Of a stretch of 64,000 nt of DNA, positions 1-16,137 are shown piece by piece (within the stretch, counting starts at the first letter, position 1; each line of letters begins with the position of its first letter). The stretch is taken from NCBI GenBank assembly GCA_024305405.1, contig JAKNDB010000098.1, positions 620,001 through 684,000 on the forward strand, in the 5' to 3' direction. A model generated the notes under the pieces. The model did not search any database. It was not told the DNA's origin and saw nothing but the letters and a program-made list of their open reading frames with translations. The stretch comes from Dirofilaria immitis. Taxonomy: Eukaryota > Nematoda > Chromadorea > Rhabditida > Onchocercidae. The position numbers were made by a program, and so were the translations under genes.

Positions 1-995
1 TATATATTTTAAATCTATCATATCAGCAAAAGAACTTAATTAATACCGTTGTATTATAATACGATAACCTATTTTTATGCAATACAAATTAATTAAAAGA
101 AAGATAACTAGTATTGGAATCTGATCAACATCTGTTATCATCGAATGATTCAATCTTAAATTGGATATTTATATTAACAACAAATTTACTGATAGATTCT
201 ACATTGTATAGATGTGCACGTATGTATATGTTTACGTTCAGAGCGATTCTGTTTGCCATCATAGAATATCAAATACATATCTCACTCTGAAATTTAAAAT
301 TTCAACAATGGATTTGACTACTACTACATAGCGCCAATAATTCAAGAGTAATCTTCTCTTTTGCCATCTAGTAACGAAAAAGGCCTTTACTGGTTGGTAA
401 TGAAGTGATGGGTCATATTTTTGTTTACTTTGCGAAACAGAAGTACATTCGATGTTCAATGTGCGGAGATCGGGAGGAATTCAGGAAGAAGGAGGAAAAA
501 TCACTTTTTTTCAAGCTTATGCTAAATTAGAGGAAAATTCAGGAGAAATAAGGAATCAGATAAAACTCGTTGAGAGGAGCCTATTCTGAGTTTAAAAGAA
601 TGATAATATGGAATTTAGATCAGATTACTATGAAAATATCGCTAGTAGAGATACTTACTCTCATTTCCAGCAGTATATGTTGTTCTAGCAAACTACTGCT
701 TTCGGTCCAACCATATAATTTTTAGATGAATCATTTAGAAACTGTAGGTGTTATTAGCAAAACTTCATAAGATTTTCTCGGTTGAGGTGTTAAAATTCTT
801 ATAGATGACAAATTTTCAAATATCCAAAAGTTCGTTTGATATTAGTCTGTTCTTGAATAACTTTCTGAAATGGAATAGTTATATAGCGATAGATGAAGAT
901 ATTTCTTTTGATTCTTCAAATTTCTTTCTTGTCCCTTTAATAATCAACTATGATCATGAATGGTATGTTGCTTATTAATATTTATTTACAGGATA
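1..995. other. Intergenic, left edge, no gene supported
   Basis: AT-rich sequence upstream of NRDE2. A 66-codon open frame on the minus strand (259-459) has no recognisable motif. The last bases, TTTACAG followed by GATA and the NRDE2 ATG, form a good 3' splice acceptor that could take a spliced leader. Nothing else was recognised. Confidence 0.5.
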
Positions 996-3900
996 ATGTT
1001 TCCGGCATATGATGTAGATTCTCCTCCACGTTGTATTGCATCGCCCAGTGAAGACAATGATTTTACCGGTCGTTTTGGTTCTTTTGCTTCGAGATCAAAA
1101 AAGAGGACCGAATTAAGGAACAACGCAGATATGAACAAGAAAATGAGCGAAAAGGAAGAGAAAGGATGAAACGAAGAAAAAACTTGAACGAAAGCAAATG
1201 CTATCACAACATTCCATCAAAGTATCGTCATTTTATTTTTTCCCAAATTAATAGCAATATTAATGTGACGAAATAATTACAAAATTGTTCATATTAGACA
1301 AATTAAAATTTTGCTCTTTTATAATTAATTTGTGTTATTAGTGAGATGATGAAGACGATACGCATTTCTAGAAAGACAATAATTTTTTTGATAAACCATG
1401 CTAGTAGGAAGTAATATTATAGTTTTGCTCTAGCTGCTTATTCTGCCAGAAGTAATATTATAGTTTTGCTCTAGCTGCTTATTCTGCCATATATATTCAT
1501 TCGATATTGGAGTGGTTTCTTATACTAGGTGTGGCAGAATAAAATGAACGGTTCATTTTTTTAACATACTCATTTCATATATTTGCATTTATTGTTATTA
1601 TAATAGTATAGTTAAACTAGTTGAAACTGAGCAGATTTCTTAAAGAAAAATGAGAACAAGGGGAGGAAAGTTATCAGGAGATAAATAAGATAAAGAAGAA
1701 AAGGATAGAAATAAGAACTACTTTTACTTTCAGCTAAAACCAATTAGTTTATTGAGGTGTATAGAATAATTATAAACAATGACAGTGATTGCTTCAATTG
1801 CAAAGACTTAAAATTTAGTACAAGAAATCAAATATATTATTCGTAGATGTATTTTACAGATGGTTGGGATTAATTCGGATGATGAAAGTGATGTCGAGAT
1901 ACCAATGGATATTGAGCCTACAGTAAGTAAGAAAAAAAAGGTCAAAACATTCATCAAAAAAGAAAAAGAAGAAAGAAACGATACAGGCGATCCACTTCTT
2001 CATCATCATCTTCTACATCGTCCGACTCATCAAGCAATAGCACCACGAGTTCAAGCGAAAATAAGTATAATGCGCGACTTTCAGTCCCGCAAATATTGTG
2101 TGTTAGTTTTAAGATTGAAATTATCTACTCTGTTTATTCTTTTTGATTATCAGTTCAATTACTATAAAATTATCGTTAAATTTATTTAGTCCATTAAAAC
2201 GAGCATTCGCAAAATACGACTACATCAGACACGGTCATGTACATATTTTTAAAAATTTGTTGAAACCTGTCAAACTACCTTGTTTTCAACATACGTCAAT
2301 TGAAATAGAATTGATGTTCTTAGATCGTTATGTAGTTCCAGTTCTCAGTTCTTTTCGATAGTTTAGGCAAATCATCGGTGGAGCTTTATGACCGAATTCA
2401 ATCCATCTAATGCGAAATCATTCATGGTGATGGATTTAAAAGGTGATCGTTCTAATGTACAATACGATTCTTTATACAAGAACGATGTAGCGCAGTACGA
2501 ATTTCTGTTAAAAAAGTTCTTGGTGGTGATGAAACCCTTGAAAAGTAAGTTTTAGAGTAATTATTTTTAAATTACAATTATTTGCTTATCTATTACATAA
2601 CATACTTAATAAGAGAGGAAACTAACTGTAGGATTACACACACTCACACCGTTCCATTTAATTATTTATGATACTTTTTAAATATCTAGCATAAGAAAGA
2701 TTTACAGTGCTTTAACAAATATCGTAAATCGTTATTTCTATTGCTTCTAATAACTCTTTCCATTAGGGATGAACTTTAATTTGTAGAAGTGAAATTCAGA
2801 GAAGAAATAATTCTCACTTGTGCATGTTGTATTTAATGTTTACAGATTTCGCTTCGGCATTTCTGAAAAGAAGAATAATTTTCAAAGATACTTCAGCGAT
2901 AAAGTCATGAAGACTTGGAAAGAAGAGCCAGAACGATTATGGAGGAAAAAGAATTAAAGCCTTTCACAGATTACATTGAATTATCCAGATTTGCTTTATC
3001 GGAGAACGATTTGAGAGTAATTCCATTTTGTTATAATTGTGTAATCTTCATAAATTCTAAGGTTTTAATTTTCTCATAGAGTTTAATTTTTAAAATTAAG
3101 GATGAGAGTGGGAACTTGAGCTTGGAAAAATGTGACGTGGTTCAAGGCGGAAGATCCTTGATCGAGGCAACCCCAGAGACAAAAAGTCGAAGATATAATG
3201 CAGAATTAGGAAAGGATCGATACAATATTGAATTGTGGCTGAAATTCTTGGCAGTTCAGGTAGAAATTGTATTTATTTCTCTTCAATTCATATTAATTTA
3301 TTAATTCATTTTTTCACCACGTTCAATTTTATGGTAGCCGCCACAATCAAATTTTTTAAGGATGAAGTGTTTTCGGCTCAAGATAATTTGGAAGGTCGTA
3401 AAAAACAAGGGATGAGCGGCTTACGAATCGCGAACTCTTGGAACGAAAAATGAGCATCTTGGACAAAGTAGAGATTTTTATCTTTTTCTGCCATACAAAT
3501 TTGATCCATTAATTGTAACTTATTATCAAATTTGACGGGGATTCATTTATATTATAACGATCACTATTTAGCCAATTCAAATGTGCTAGAAAAATGTTTA
3601 TGTGAAGTTTGTGTTCCTTTTTTTTTGATGAAATATCATATTATTTGCGGTACACACTTTAATATCGCTCTTTAAATTGAAGGCATCATACATTTTTTTT
3701 TGCTTACAGGCTATTTCACTTAATTTTAATTGTGTGAAGCTCAAAATAGAACGGTTGAAAATCGGAATGCATCTGTGGGAAGAGGATGTCTTCATTCGCG
3801 AAATTAGAAATGTTAGTTTTTATATTCTATATTCCTGTCTGATATATTATTTATATATATATATTTTTAAACGATCCTTTTCATTATCTCTAATTATTCT

Positions 3901-6900
3901 ACTTTTGCCTCATGATACTTTCGACGTTCTCTTTGTGATCACATATTAAGGTGGAGTTCAAACATGTTAACGATCCAGAAATGTGGGAAGGAGTACTTGA
4001 TCTGCTGGAGAGTGATACTAGGCGATTCAATCTTGCTAATCAGGTTTGTATGAGAAATATTTACCAAGCTTGCTTAAAATACATGAACTTTTTTATAATA
4101 TTAGGAAATATGACAGCGTTTGCTTTATTGACTTCATCATTCATGTCAATTATGTTGTTATCTGCCACATGCACCAATTCAATTTAGGGATTTTTTCTTT
4201 CTCATACTCTTTTTATTTAATTTTTTTAGTGTATGAAGATGAAAGTATGTTTGGAGAAGCTTGAAGAAGTACGTAGTGGTAAGTTATTGTCTCACAAAGC
4301 ATTGCCAAACACTGAACAATTCATGGCATCAGTGGTCCTTCGTAAAATACGCCTTCTGTTGAAGTGTGGATACACTGAAAAAGTAATTTGATGTTCTATA
4401 TATAGATCAGGGATTAGATTGTCAAGAGTAATTACAGGACAATTCATTCTCGTGAAATTGTTCAATTTTATCTTTATGTATTCTATTTTAATTTATTAGC
4501 AAAAGAAAGGTAAAGAGGAAGAAATAAATAGGAAGGAGGTAGAAAGACTATGTTGAGTCCTATGAAATAAGTATCTTTTCTTTAGGAATTAGAAAGACTG
4601 TGTCAAATACTATAAAATAACCTTCTTTTATTTCTGAGAAAGTAATATTTTTAAACAACATAGGTTATAGGCAATTGCAACGGCTCAAGCTATTTGTGAA
4701 TTTAACTTGTGTATACCGGAATCATTTAAAACTGCAGACTTGGAAGATAAACGAAGACTTTTTGAGGCTTTCTGGGACAGTGGAATTGCACGTATCGGAG
4801 ATGAAGGCGCAGAAGGTTTTCAAATTTTTATTTCTAATTTCATTTTTAGATTTCATAATATTCAATGATTTAAGAACAACCATTACATTTTTAACTTTAG
4901 GATGGGATAGATCAATGAAACATATAAAAGAAGGAACTGTAAAAACTGATCGATCGCTGTGCGAGGAGGAACAGCTGGAATATGATAAAAAGAGGCAGAA
5001 TTATGTAATAGAATTGGTCCAAATGGTTTAAAATTACCTTATCGTTTGGTTTGGATAGAAATAGAGCGTTTGCGCACCCAGTATCAGTGGAGACCAATAA
5101 GAGATTTAGGTGCAACGGTACGTATCACGAAATATCTGAACATTATTGAGGCTGAAGGCTTTTATTCTTTTTAATTCACTTTATAATAATTGCAGTTTGA
5201 TGATAGAGAACGAGTCGTGACGTTTCAAGATATTGAAGATGTGTTGTATATATTTAATTCCTCTGTTACTTTTAATCTTTTCTGCAGCATTTTGGAAGAA
5301 TTTGGTGCAGTAATATATGGTCGGGTATGCGAACATTTCCTTTAAATCTTTATTAAAGGTCTAAAAATTGTGATTTTCTTTTCTAAAAATTGTCATTATA
5401 CCTGATTAATATAAGCTAGGCAAAGTACCAGTGAAATTTGCACCGTAATGAAGGCATGAAGAAATTCTAATTTTTTTGGTAAAATTCGTGATACGTCTCT
5501 TATATTTTCTTAAAATTTTTATGATCTGATATGTTTAACTTATCATATATGAAAATTGGTACAGCAGAGGATCGATGCTTATTTTAAATGGCTTCGAAAT
5601 TTTTCAGGAAGCGAAAATAATGGATTTACTTATCAAATCTTTTTTTTCGGACAGTTTCTGCCCTTGCCATCTTGAAATCTTACATATTTTTAGGATTCAA
5701 TCTTATCAGCGAACATTATGTATGAGTTTGCCATTTTTCCTGATCTTTCTCTGAAATTGAAAAATTTTGATGGATGGACGTGCAGATTTTAGAACTAGCT
5801 TCCAGTTACATACAGGAAGAGCGAGATTTACTGTTGTCATCACAACTTCTCACGTATGATTTTCTGAGGCATCTATGTTGCTAAATTTCCAGATTTTGTG
5901 GTAACTAAAATTCTAGTTATCACAATTATTGGATTTATTAATCATTCTTACTACGAATGAGCTCAATTTTCAATTTTTTTAAAAATTTCATTTCATTTCT
6001 ATAAGTATCAAATTAAAATGGATGATAAATTCCGAACTTAGTAATGATCTTATCATCATACTATTGCTAAAATGTTTTTGTAGAATCTGCGGTCTTTTCT
6101 GCCAATTACTAAAATTGTATAGAGCATATAAGTTGTTTTTTATATCGGTAACAACTGATTTAGATATCTTAATTTTCTTAAAATGGATGGTGAGTTGAAC
6201 GAGAAGATGCGTTTGAAGAAATTTCGAGAAGAAGCAAAAAATATATGTCGCAAGAACAACAATGTTAACAATATTTCACTGATGGCAACATTTGCAGAAA
6301 AAGTATTCTCTTTGGATGAATTGCAATCAGACTTTGGTTCAATATAAAACAATTTCTTTGTTTCAAAAATTAAATTGATTGGAATGAATGAATTAAAGAA
6401 AAGATAAGAAAAAGATTACAATAAATTTTATATTACAATAAATTTTATTTCTTTAGTAAATATTTGAATTCTTTTTGATGATCTATGTCTATTTATTTAG
6501 CTGTATGAATTAGGAGAGAAGAATGCATCAAAAGTTTGTGCCAATAAATTCCTCATGAAGAATATGTGGAATGAAACTGAAACGGCACGGACAATTTCAT
6601 TGCTTCGTATGGCTCTTATATGTATATCTGCAACTGATGACGAAACTGAGAAACGGCATCTCATCGCGAGTTTCATATGTGAAGGAAGGCCTGTGACTGA
6701 TGTGGTAATTTTAATTTTTAGAAAGATGCTTGGCTATAATTATTTTCGGAAAATTGGAAATGCTGCTTAAAGTATTTTTATTAGCTCAATGACTGTTTTA
6801 ATTTGATACTCACTTATTGTTCAATTACTAGCTATGGAAGATTTTAAGTTGTTTCGTCATTCAATTCCTCAATAAAACTTGTTTCACTGATATCCCGAAT

Positions 6901-8637
6901 TGGCATTTTATGTTGAGTGATTGTTATAGCATACTATAATAAACTGTAAAGCAGAAATTCTTTTAATCCTTAGCATATTATATTAAGAAGTAAGATATTT
7001 TCATGAATATATTAATGTAGAATTAAATAGGTAGTGCACAAATTGAAATACGAACTTTTCAATTTAAAGTTTTTCCGATTATTATGTAATTTCAGACAAC
7101 AGATGCAAAAGAAATTGAGAAACAAGTTAACATTCATCTCCATGATCTTTTGACAAATAAATGTGTAAAAGAAACATGGGAAGGCTCTGTAGTTGATCTC
7201 GCAGCATCAATAATTCTTCTTTTGCATATTATTATGCTGATGATAATAAAAGAATACATCATTTAAAGAAATGTTACACAACTCTGTGTGGAGTCATGAA
7301 GAACAATTCACAACGCCTCTTTACGGTACGTTTTGTTTATGATTAAAGTTTTTATTTTCACTAAATAAGAAGTGTGACGATGAACTGATTTAGTAATATA
7401 AGTAATTGATAAATCAAGATAATCAAGAATAAACAATAATCATGCATTTCTCTCAGTTACTTATTTAACTAAGCCACTATTTCTCAAGAAACTTACTGTT
7501 TTTAATGCATTTATTTTGTTTAGTATTCTCCGATCGTAGGCTTCTCTTTACTAGATGTCTGCATGATATGATTTAATAACTCACTCATTTAGAAATTATT
7601 AAATTCTAGAAAAAATATTTGGAACTACTGCAAATGCATATCAAGAGTAATCCGTGTGAACCTCAGCGGTTATTGATGGAAGCATCTTTAATGGCTTATC
7701 AAAAATTTCCGACAGAAATATCATTTTTGAAGATTTATATAGATGGTTGTGCTGTAGGAACACGTATTATACACTTGAGAAGATTTTTGGAAAACGATGT
7801 CAAAGGTTATTCTTGAATATTTTTAATATTTTTAACGTCAATCAGCAATAGACGAACAATGACTTAGTAAAATGAAATTGTTTAGTATTATGCGTTAACA
7901 ATTACCAGTTGATTATAGTAGTGTCAATATATTTGTGTACGTATTTTTTATGGTATCAAATATTTTCATTCCATTAATGATACCATATTGAATCGTTATA
8001 AGCACCTATTTGATTCCAATTTTATTCCAATTTTGGAAATTATTGAGAGTGAAGTTGTTTTACATGCTTAAGTTGAATTTATTTCTTTTAGATTGGCACG
8101 CAAATTACTGCCTTGCCTTTGGTTCTGTATATCTTGAACTGTTCCGTCATAGAAGGCTATTGGAGGCAAGCGATTTCCAATCGCCCGAGCTGCACCGCCT
8201 TAGGGCAGCTGTGAAAAAGTCAAGTGAGCGTATCTATCACCGTGATGATGTTTTTGGCGCTTATTATTGCTCATCGAGAATGAACGAAAAGATGCTCGTC
8301 GTGCACGCGAGGTTTTTTTCTTTTTAAACTGATATTAATATTCTTTTTAAAATTATTTTCCTAATGTTTGAATGTGACTTCGTTATTTTTAAATTTTCAC
8401 AGTTTTGATAGAAATCATATTTGTTATGTTTGAGTTTTTCAAATTTTACCTTCGAATATATATTATGTTTTGAAGGTGTTCTATCTGGCTTATACTGAAT
8501 GCCCATGGTCTAAATCACTTATCATGGATTACAAAGATGTTAATGCTGGTGAGCATGAAAAGTTACTGGATGCTTTGGTAGAAAAGAAGCTAAGACTCCG
8601 CTGTGAACAGGAAGAAATTGCTATATTGCTGCAATGA
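996..8637 (+). CDS. NRDE2: NRDE2 nuclear RNAi / RNA surveillance factor (multi-exon, frame breaks)
   Basis: Homologue of NRDE2 (C. elegans NRDE-2), a nuclear protein of half-a-TPR type repeats. In worms it acts with nuclear Argonautes in co-transcriptional silencing, and in mammals it binds the exosome helicase MTR4. The N-terminus starts MFPAYDVDSPPRC, followed by a Lys-rich and Ser-rich low-complexity tract near 1930-2060. The NRDE2 signature block (SLYKNDVAQYE, RYNAELGKDRYNIELWLKF, LLERKMSILDK) lies at 2490-3470. Further blocks are LLSHKALPNTE (about 4285), EAFWDSGIARIGDEGAEG (about 4760) and LVWIEIERLRTQYQWRP (about 5045). The C-terminal block VFYLAYTECPWSKSL ends at TGA 8635-8637. Exon blocks are separated by short introns. 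The frame breaks at about 1930-1965, 4985, 7215 and 8250, mostly in A or T runs. ATG 996 was chosen because it matches the family N-terminus and follows an AG acceptor. Exon limits in 5300-8000 are approximate. Confidence 0.88.
1408..1489. repeat. 41-bp perfect tandem duplication
   Basis: Two identical copies, 1408-1448 and 1449-1489, starting GAAGTAATATTATAGTTTTG. Inside an NRDE2 intron. Confidence 0.95.
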
Positions 8638-9767
8638 AAAGAGAAGTGATTGGATTTTCACTGTATTGATTTATAAATGATAAAATAATGATATAGAAAC
8701 CTTGATAGCTTTGGAATGACATTATAGCACCTTTTTTCTCTCCCTAAATCCGTTATGCTTCGAGAATATTATATGGAAATTTTATTGTTTTGAATGGCAT
8801 AGTAGGGTTATCGGTTTTTCATTTTTCATTTATTTCACGTAACAGGTTGTTGTCTTGATAAAATCTTATAAGTCTTATAATTTGAAATATGCTCGCTGCT
8901 CAAATAAAGATGAGAATTGCTCTATAAGCAAGTATTATTTTTAGGATTCCAGCTTGCTGATTATCCAATGTTAGTATCCCAGGTTAGAAAGATTTTTAAT
9001 ATTATGATTAGTATTATTTTGTTTTGTTGTTGTTTACTGAAATAATATTATTGTTCTTTAACATCGTCTAATAATTGACTTCATAATAAATTTTTACATA
9101 AAGTTCTAATACATATATATTAGATATTTTCAAATATTGCATAAACTTGTTCTATCTATCATTTTATTCATTGTTTTGTTTGAAATGGGTACTTCTTGTA
9201 GGATTTATTATTTCAATGGATTTTTTCTCACTGTAATCTCTATTTGGTGAAAACGAAATAGAATTGTGCCAATTTTAGGCTAATTGAACCTTTTCTAGTA
9301 TCTACTCTAATTGGTAATTTCGAAATAATAGTTTTCACTCGTTCGCTATTTATAATTTTATAATCGATTTGTTCTTTGAAGGAAAGAACAGAAGAAAAAG
9401 AAGAAACGAAGGAGGAAGTAGAAAGATTTGTTGTTGTTTTTTCATAATTTGGTTATCTGTTGATTTTGTTTTGTCAAATAGTATATCGTTTTTTTTGAAT
9501 TAATTTTTTAAAACAATACACGCCATAAAAGTTAAAACTTGTTTTATTTATAAATATCATTTTACAATTCTAGTATTTAATCAGGGATATGATAACATGT
9601 TCCCAAGTAATCTTACTCCTTGTAAGCATTGCAATAATATGAATTAATCAGCATAATTATTGTTCCTTTTATTACAAATATGAAATTTTTGCAGCGGATT
9701 CCCGACATTCGAAAACTTTGATAGCAGACTGTATTTAGAAATTAGTCTTTGTTTTCAGGATGATATT
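8638..9767. other. Spacer between NRDE2 and TVP23
   Basis: About 1.1 kb of AT-rich DNA. An AATAAA-type polyadenylation signal candidate occurs near 8902 (CAAATAAAG), about 265 bases after the NRDE2 stop. It ends with GTTTTCAG at 9751-9758, an acceptor 9 bases before the TVP23 ATG. No gene seen. Confidence 0.4.
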
Positions 9768-11382
<1,615 letters not shown>

Positions 11383-11724
11383 ATATTGACTACGTTGTTT
11401 CATATAAAAAGTTGTAAAATTCTTTCGATAAAATCAATTATTTTTGGTGATTATGTTGTGATAATGAATTCTAATTTATATAATTTATTTGCTGTTTATT
11501 ATTTATACAAAGGAGCCAAAATAAAAGCGAAACTTGAGCATGTCTTATCACATCATTTCAAGATTTGATACAATCACGTTATTTTTTCCTTATATAAGCA
11601 GAAAAAGGCTCGAATTAGGTTAACATAATTCGTAGCATAATTAATCAAAAATATTCTCATTCATTTATTTTGCTGCTTGAGCTGTTTACATTCAAATTAT
11701 TTAATGACAGCTGATTTTGCGGTA

Positions 11725-11772
11725 CTTTTCTACTCGCTTATGCTATACTTTTCTACTCGCTTATGCTATATT
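11725..11772. repeat. Short tandem duplication, about 23 bp x2
   Basis: The string TTTTCTACTCGCTTATGCTA occurs twice in immediate succession. Intergenic. Confidence 0.8.
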
Positions 11773-12479
11773 ATAAAAAGGAATGAAAATCGAATTTCAA
11801 AAAGATGCTTAATATTCATAAGTTATAAAAGAATGTTTTAATTGTGTACAACTGGTAATTAGAGAATATGTTTTATAACACTTCCAGAAATGGTTCTGCT
11901 TTGTTCATTTATTTTTCGACAAGTATTGATTGATTTTCTCATTTCATGTCATCTTCCCTGTAATAGCCTTAGTTAATAAAATTTTACAGATGAATCATTT
12001 TAGTTGCTACATCTTTTGTAACTTCTGAAAATCTAAAAATTTGGAAAGTAGGTTCAAGTAAACCAATGAATTCAGGAAATTAGCATAAATTAGTTAATGA
12101 ATTATTCAGAAGAATTAAATGCTATTGAATCTAATAAGCAGAAATTAAGCTATTGCCTTTAGGATAATTTTTATCATATAAAGATTCGAGGGAATTTTTC
12201 ATTGACAAAAAGATTTTTGATATGAGTATTTTGAGATATTTTAATTATTATAATATCTAATTAATAAATCATTAATCAAGGCAAACGTTTAGCTGGAGCG
12301 AAAATAAATTATACATATAAAATGATAAGTGAGTATTAGGAATTAAGTACCATTTACTATCCTTCTACAGTTATAGAGGAAGTCAACTAATTCTACTTGT
12401 TTTAAAAGTTTTCTTCATGTTACTCCTCCTAGAGTCTTCTTGGAAAGTACGATAATTCATTGGTATTCGTATACACCTT

Positions 12480-12509
12480 CATTCCGTGGTGCCTTTGGCA
12501 CCATGAATG
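12480..12509. other. Stem-loop, GC-rich tip
   Basis: CATTCCGTGGTGCC and GGCACCATGAATG form a stem of about 13 pairs around a TTT loop, with one bulged base. It stands out in DNA that is otherwise mostly A and T. No neighbouring gene explains it. It could be part of a small RNA or chance. Confidence 0.5.
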
Positions 12510-13564
12510 ATAATTTTTGAATGATAATTTTAAATATCAATTGAAGGATTAATTTCGATATTCGCGTCGAGCGAGGAATCTTCTTAGGACATGCAAAAAA
12601 TTCTCGGCGGTTAAATCTTCCACTAGTTCAAAAGGTACTGTTCTTGTAAAACATGTAAAAAGAGATTATCGTTGTTATATCTATAGAATGATTATTTTGA
12701 AATTTCAACGATTGAGAAGGCAAATTTTATGCTCGACAATTATTTATGATAAAAATTTTTTCCTGAATTATTTCTTGGCAGAGAGTTAATTTTTCAAGTT
12801 TCAATTTATAAATTTGATATTCAAAAATTTTAGAAATAATAAAAAAATTTTAAGTAGGCTAGTTCAAATCTGCTTAAGTAATTATTCTTTATTTACATTT
12901 ATAATGAATAATTTGTCATAATGATGAGAAGAAAAATAGCGATAAATAATTATTTCTATTTCTTATCATAAATATAATGTTTCGATATTGGGAAATTTCA
13001 ATATTTTAGCTCAATCTTCATTAAAGTAATTGTTTCCCAAAGTAAAAAATTGCAACAGTAATAGCAACCAAAATTTCATAGGAAATTTACTTAATTAAGT
13101 TTTTACTAAAATTAAGTAGAGAATTGAATGAGTAGAAATTAAATGAATTTAATTTGAAACAATAATCAATTCATACGATTATTTCGATTGCAACCTTATA
13201 AAATATTTCAATTTGCTTTGTATGTAAAGCTTGAAAAATGAATAAAATATAATAATAGAAATAAATTATTCCAGATTTGAAATGCCTAAAACATGTCAAA
13301 AGGCAAACAATAGTTTTGATATGTATCATAGCAGCATATATTTTATCAATTCTTAAAAACGATTTTCCTATACTTGAGAAGGAAAGGAATTTAATAACAG
13401 TATTGAACAATTACATTACATTGATATTACACAGACAGTCATGACTTTTATTTGCATAAAAAGAGAGAAGCTATGAAAAGTTTAAATTATTTCATGAAAC
13501 ATTTACAATATTCAAGATTATCAAACATTTCAAGCTCACTTTTTATTCTATAAATCATTTGTTT

Positions 13565-13689
13565 CGCTCTATATTATTATATTTTATTCATTCTCTATAT
13601 TAGGCCATAAAAAGCTCATATAATTACGCTCTATATTATTATATTTTATTCATTCTCTATATTAGGCCATAAAAAAGCTTATATAATTA
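13565..13689. repeat. 62/63-bp tandem duplication
   Basis: Two nearly identical copies starting CGCTCTATATTATTATATTT (13565-13626 and 13627-13689). They differ by one extra A and one C-to-T change. It lies about 240 bp upstream of the zinc-finger gene ATG. Confidence 0.9.
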
Positions 13690-13929
13690 TGCAAAAAGAT
13701 TAAGGACAGTGTAATTCGCCGGTCATAGATTGCAGGCTTAAAGAAACTGTTTAAAATCAGTCTCTAAATAACTCTCCAAATCACTATAACATTTAATACC
13801 TGCTACAGTTCACTCTCGTTTGATTTATATATTTTGTGAAAAAATTTCCAGAATATTTTCAAGAATTCTACACCAAATCCCATTCCATATATTAATCACT
13901 ACGATTTATCCTGGAAATTGATTGAGAAA

Positions 13930-14846
<917 letters not shown>

Positions 14847-16137
14847 GCTCTGTAATATCTCTTATATTTTGTTGATTATTGGTTCATTAATGGCTAAAAA
14901 TATTTAATAAAATTTGAACAAAAAGTTCATAGTCGTAATTGAACTAAACATTGGATCCATTTTATCACTTATATTTTTGTACATTATTGTAATCCATTAT
15001 ATCCTATTTTTACCACATTCATCTATTTGTTATCATAGTTTATCATCCATGATTCGAAAATATTATTAAAATATTTACGGGCTTGTTTTACTCGAATATT
15101 GCTCACTTTTTTGTGATAATAAACGTGATTGAACATATAAGAAATCAATGCATAGTTCTTTTTCCGTACACAGTTTTGCGAAAATAGTCTCAACAGTATT
15201 TGTAAATTTATAGAACGTTGAAGTCGTTATGCATTGCTTTTCTGTTGATAATCTGGTATATGGCTATTAAATGTACAGCATAACTTCTGTTGAAATAATT
15301 TTTCTCGTATTCTGATATAAAAAAATTTTAGTAATTATTCAGAAGCATATCTTGCGAACTAATTCGAGTCAATGACTTATTATCAGTAAAAGACAACATG
15401 CACAATAAGCAAATACACAAAGTTTTTTAAGATTAATCAAATTATCTAGTGGTAAAGTAGATGCAAATCAAAAATATAGATGTAGAAAAACTAATCATGC
15501 TTCACAAAAACCAAAACGGTCCTAAAAGACAAAATTCCAAATTAAAATGCTAAACATTTTCCTCGTCTAAATATAGCAATAAAAACGATTCATAAAAATG
15601 CGAGCTTGAAAAGCTTGATAATATTGAATATTGTAAATGCATTATGTAATGGTAACTTTTTCATAGCCTCATTAAAAATTATAGGTTTATGCAAATAAAA
15701 ATCATGTCTTTGTATATCAATGTAACTGGTAGCAGAATTCAATATTACATTTATGAGGTAAAAAAAATATGAATAATAATCATTTCTCAAGCATCAGCTG
15801 TACTGTAGCGCAATTGTGATGTCATATAACGGTTACAGTATTATTGCACATGACAATACATCGAATACTATCGATTCTGGATTTTTCTTTAAGCAAAAAC
15901 AATCAGTTATACAATTATAGATTAACGGGTTGAATTGAAATTTGATTTGAAGAACTTAATTTCAGAAATTTCATTAAATTTGAATAATTCTGAAAAGTAT
16001 TTCTTCAAATACCATTAATTATTGCAAAGAATTTGCTTTGAAGATCAATTATATATTGATATAAGATTCGCAATAATGATAAAAATAAAATAGCTATAGT
16101 AACTGTAAACCTAATCGAAATGATACTATCCTTTTGT
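14847..16137. other. Intergenic between convergent zinc-finger and globin genes
   Basis: 1.3 kb, AT-rich. Minus-strand frame 15590-15790 has no recognisable motif. Nothing supported. Confidence 0.5.

Larger units (their letters stand above)
11383..13929. other. Intergenic, no gene supported
   Basis: 2.5 kb of AT-rich DNA between TVP23 and the zinc-finger gene. It holds a 23-bp direct duplication at about 11725-11770 (TTTTCTACTCGCTTATGCTA twice), a compact hairpin at 12480-12509 and a 62/63-bp tandem duplication at 13565-13689. The open frames in it have no recognisable motif. Confidence 0.5.

Noticed and set aside
259..459. Minus-strand 66-codon frame at the left edge
   Set aside because: No motif, no splice context and composition like random AT-rich DNA.
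996..8637. NRDE2 as a pseudogene
   Set aside because: Breaks are single bases in homopolymers and the same kind of break occurs in other essential genes nearby; the protein stays conserved between breaks.
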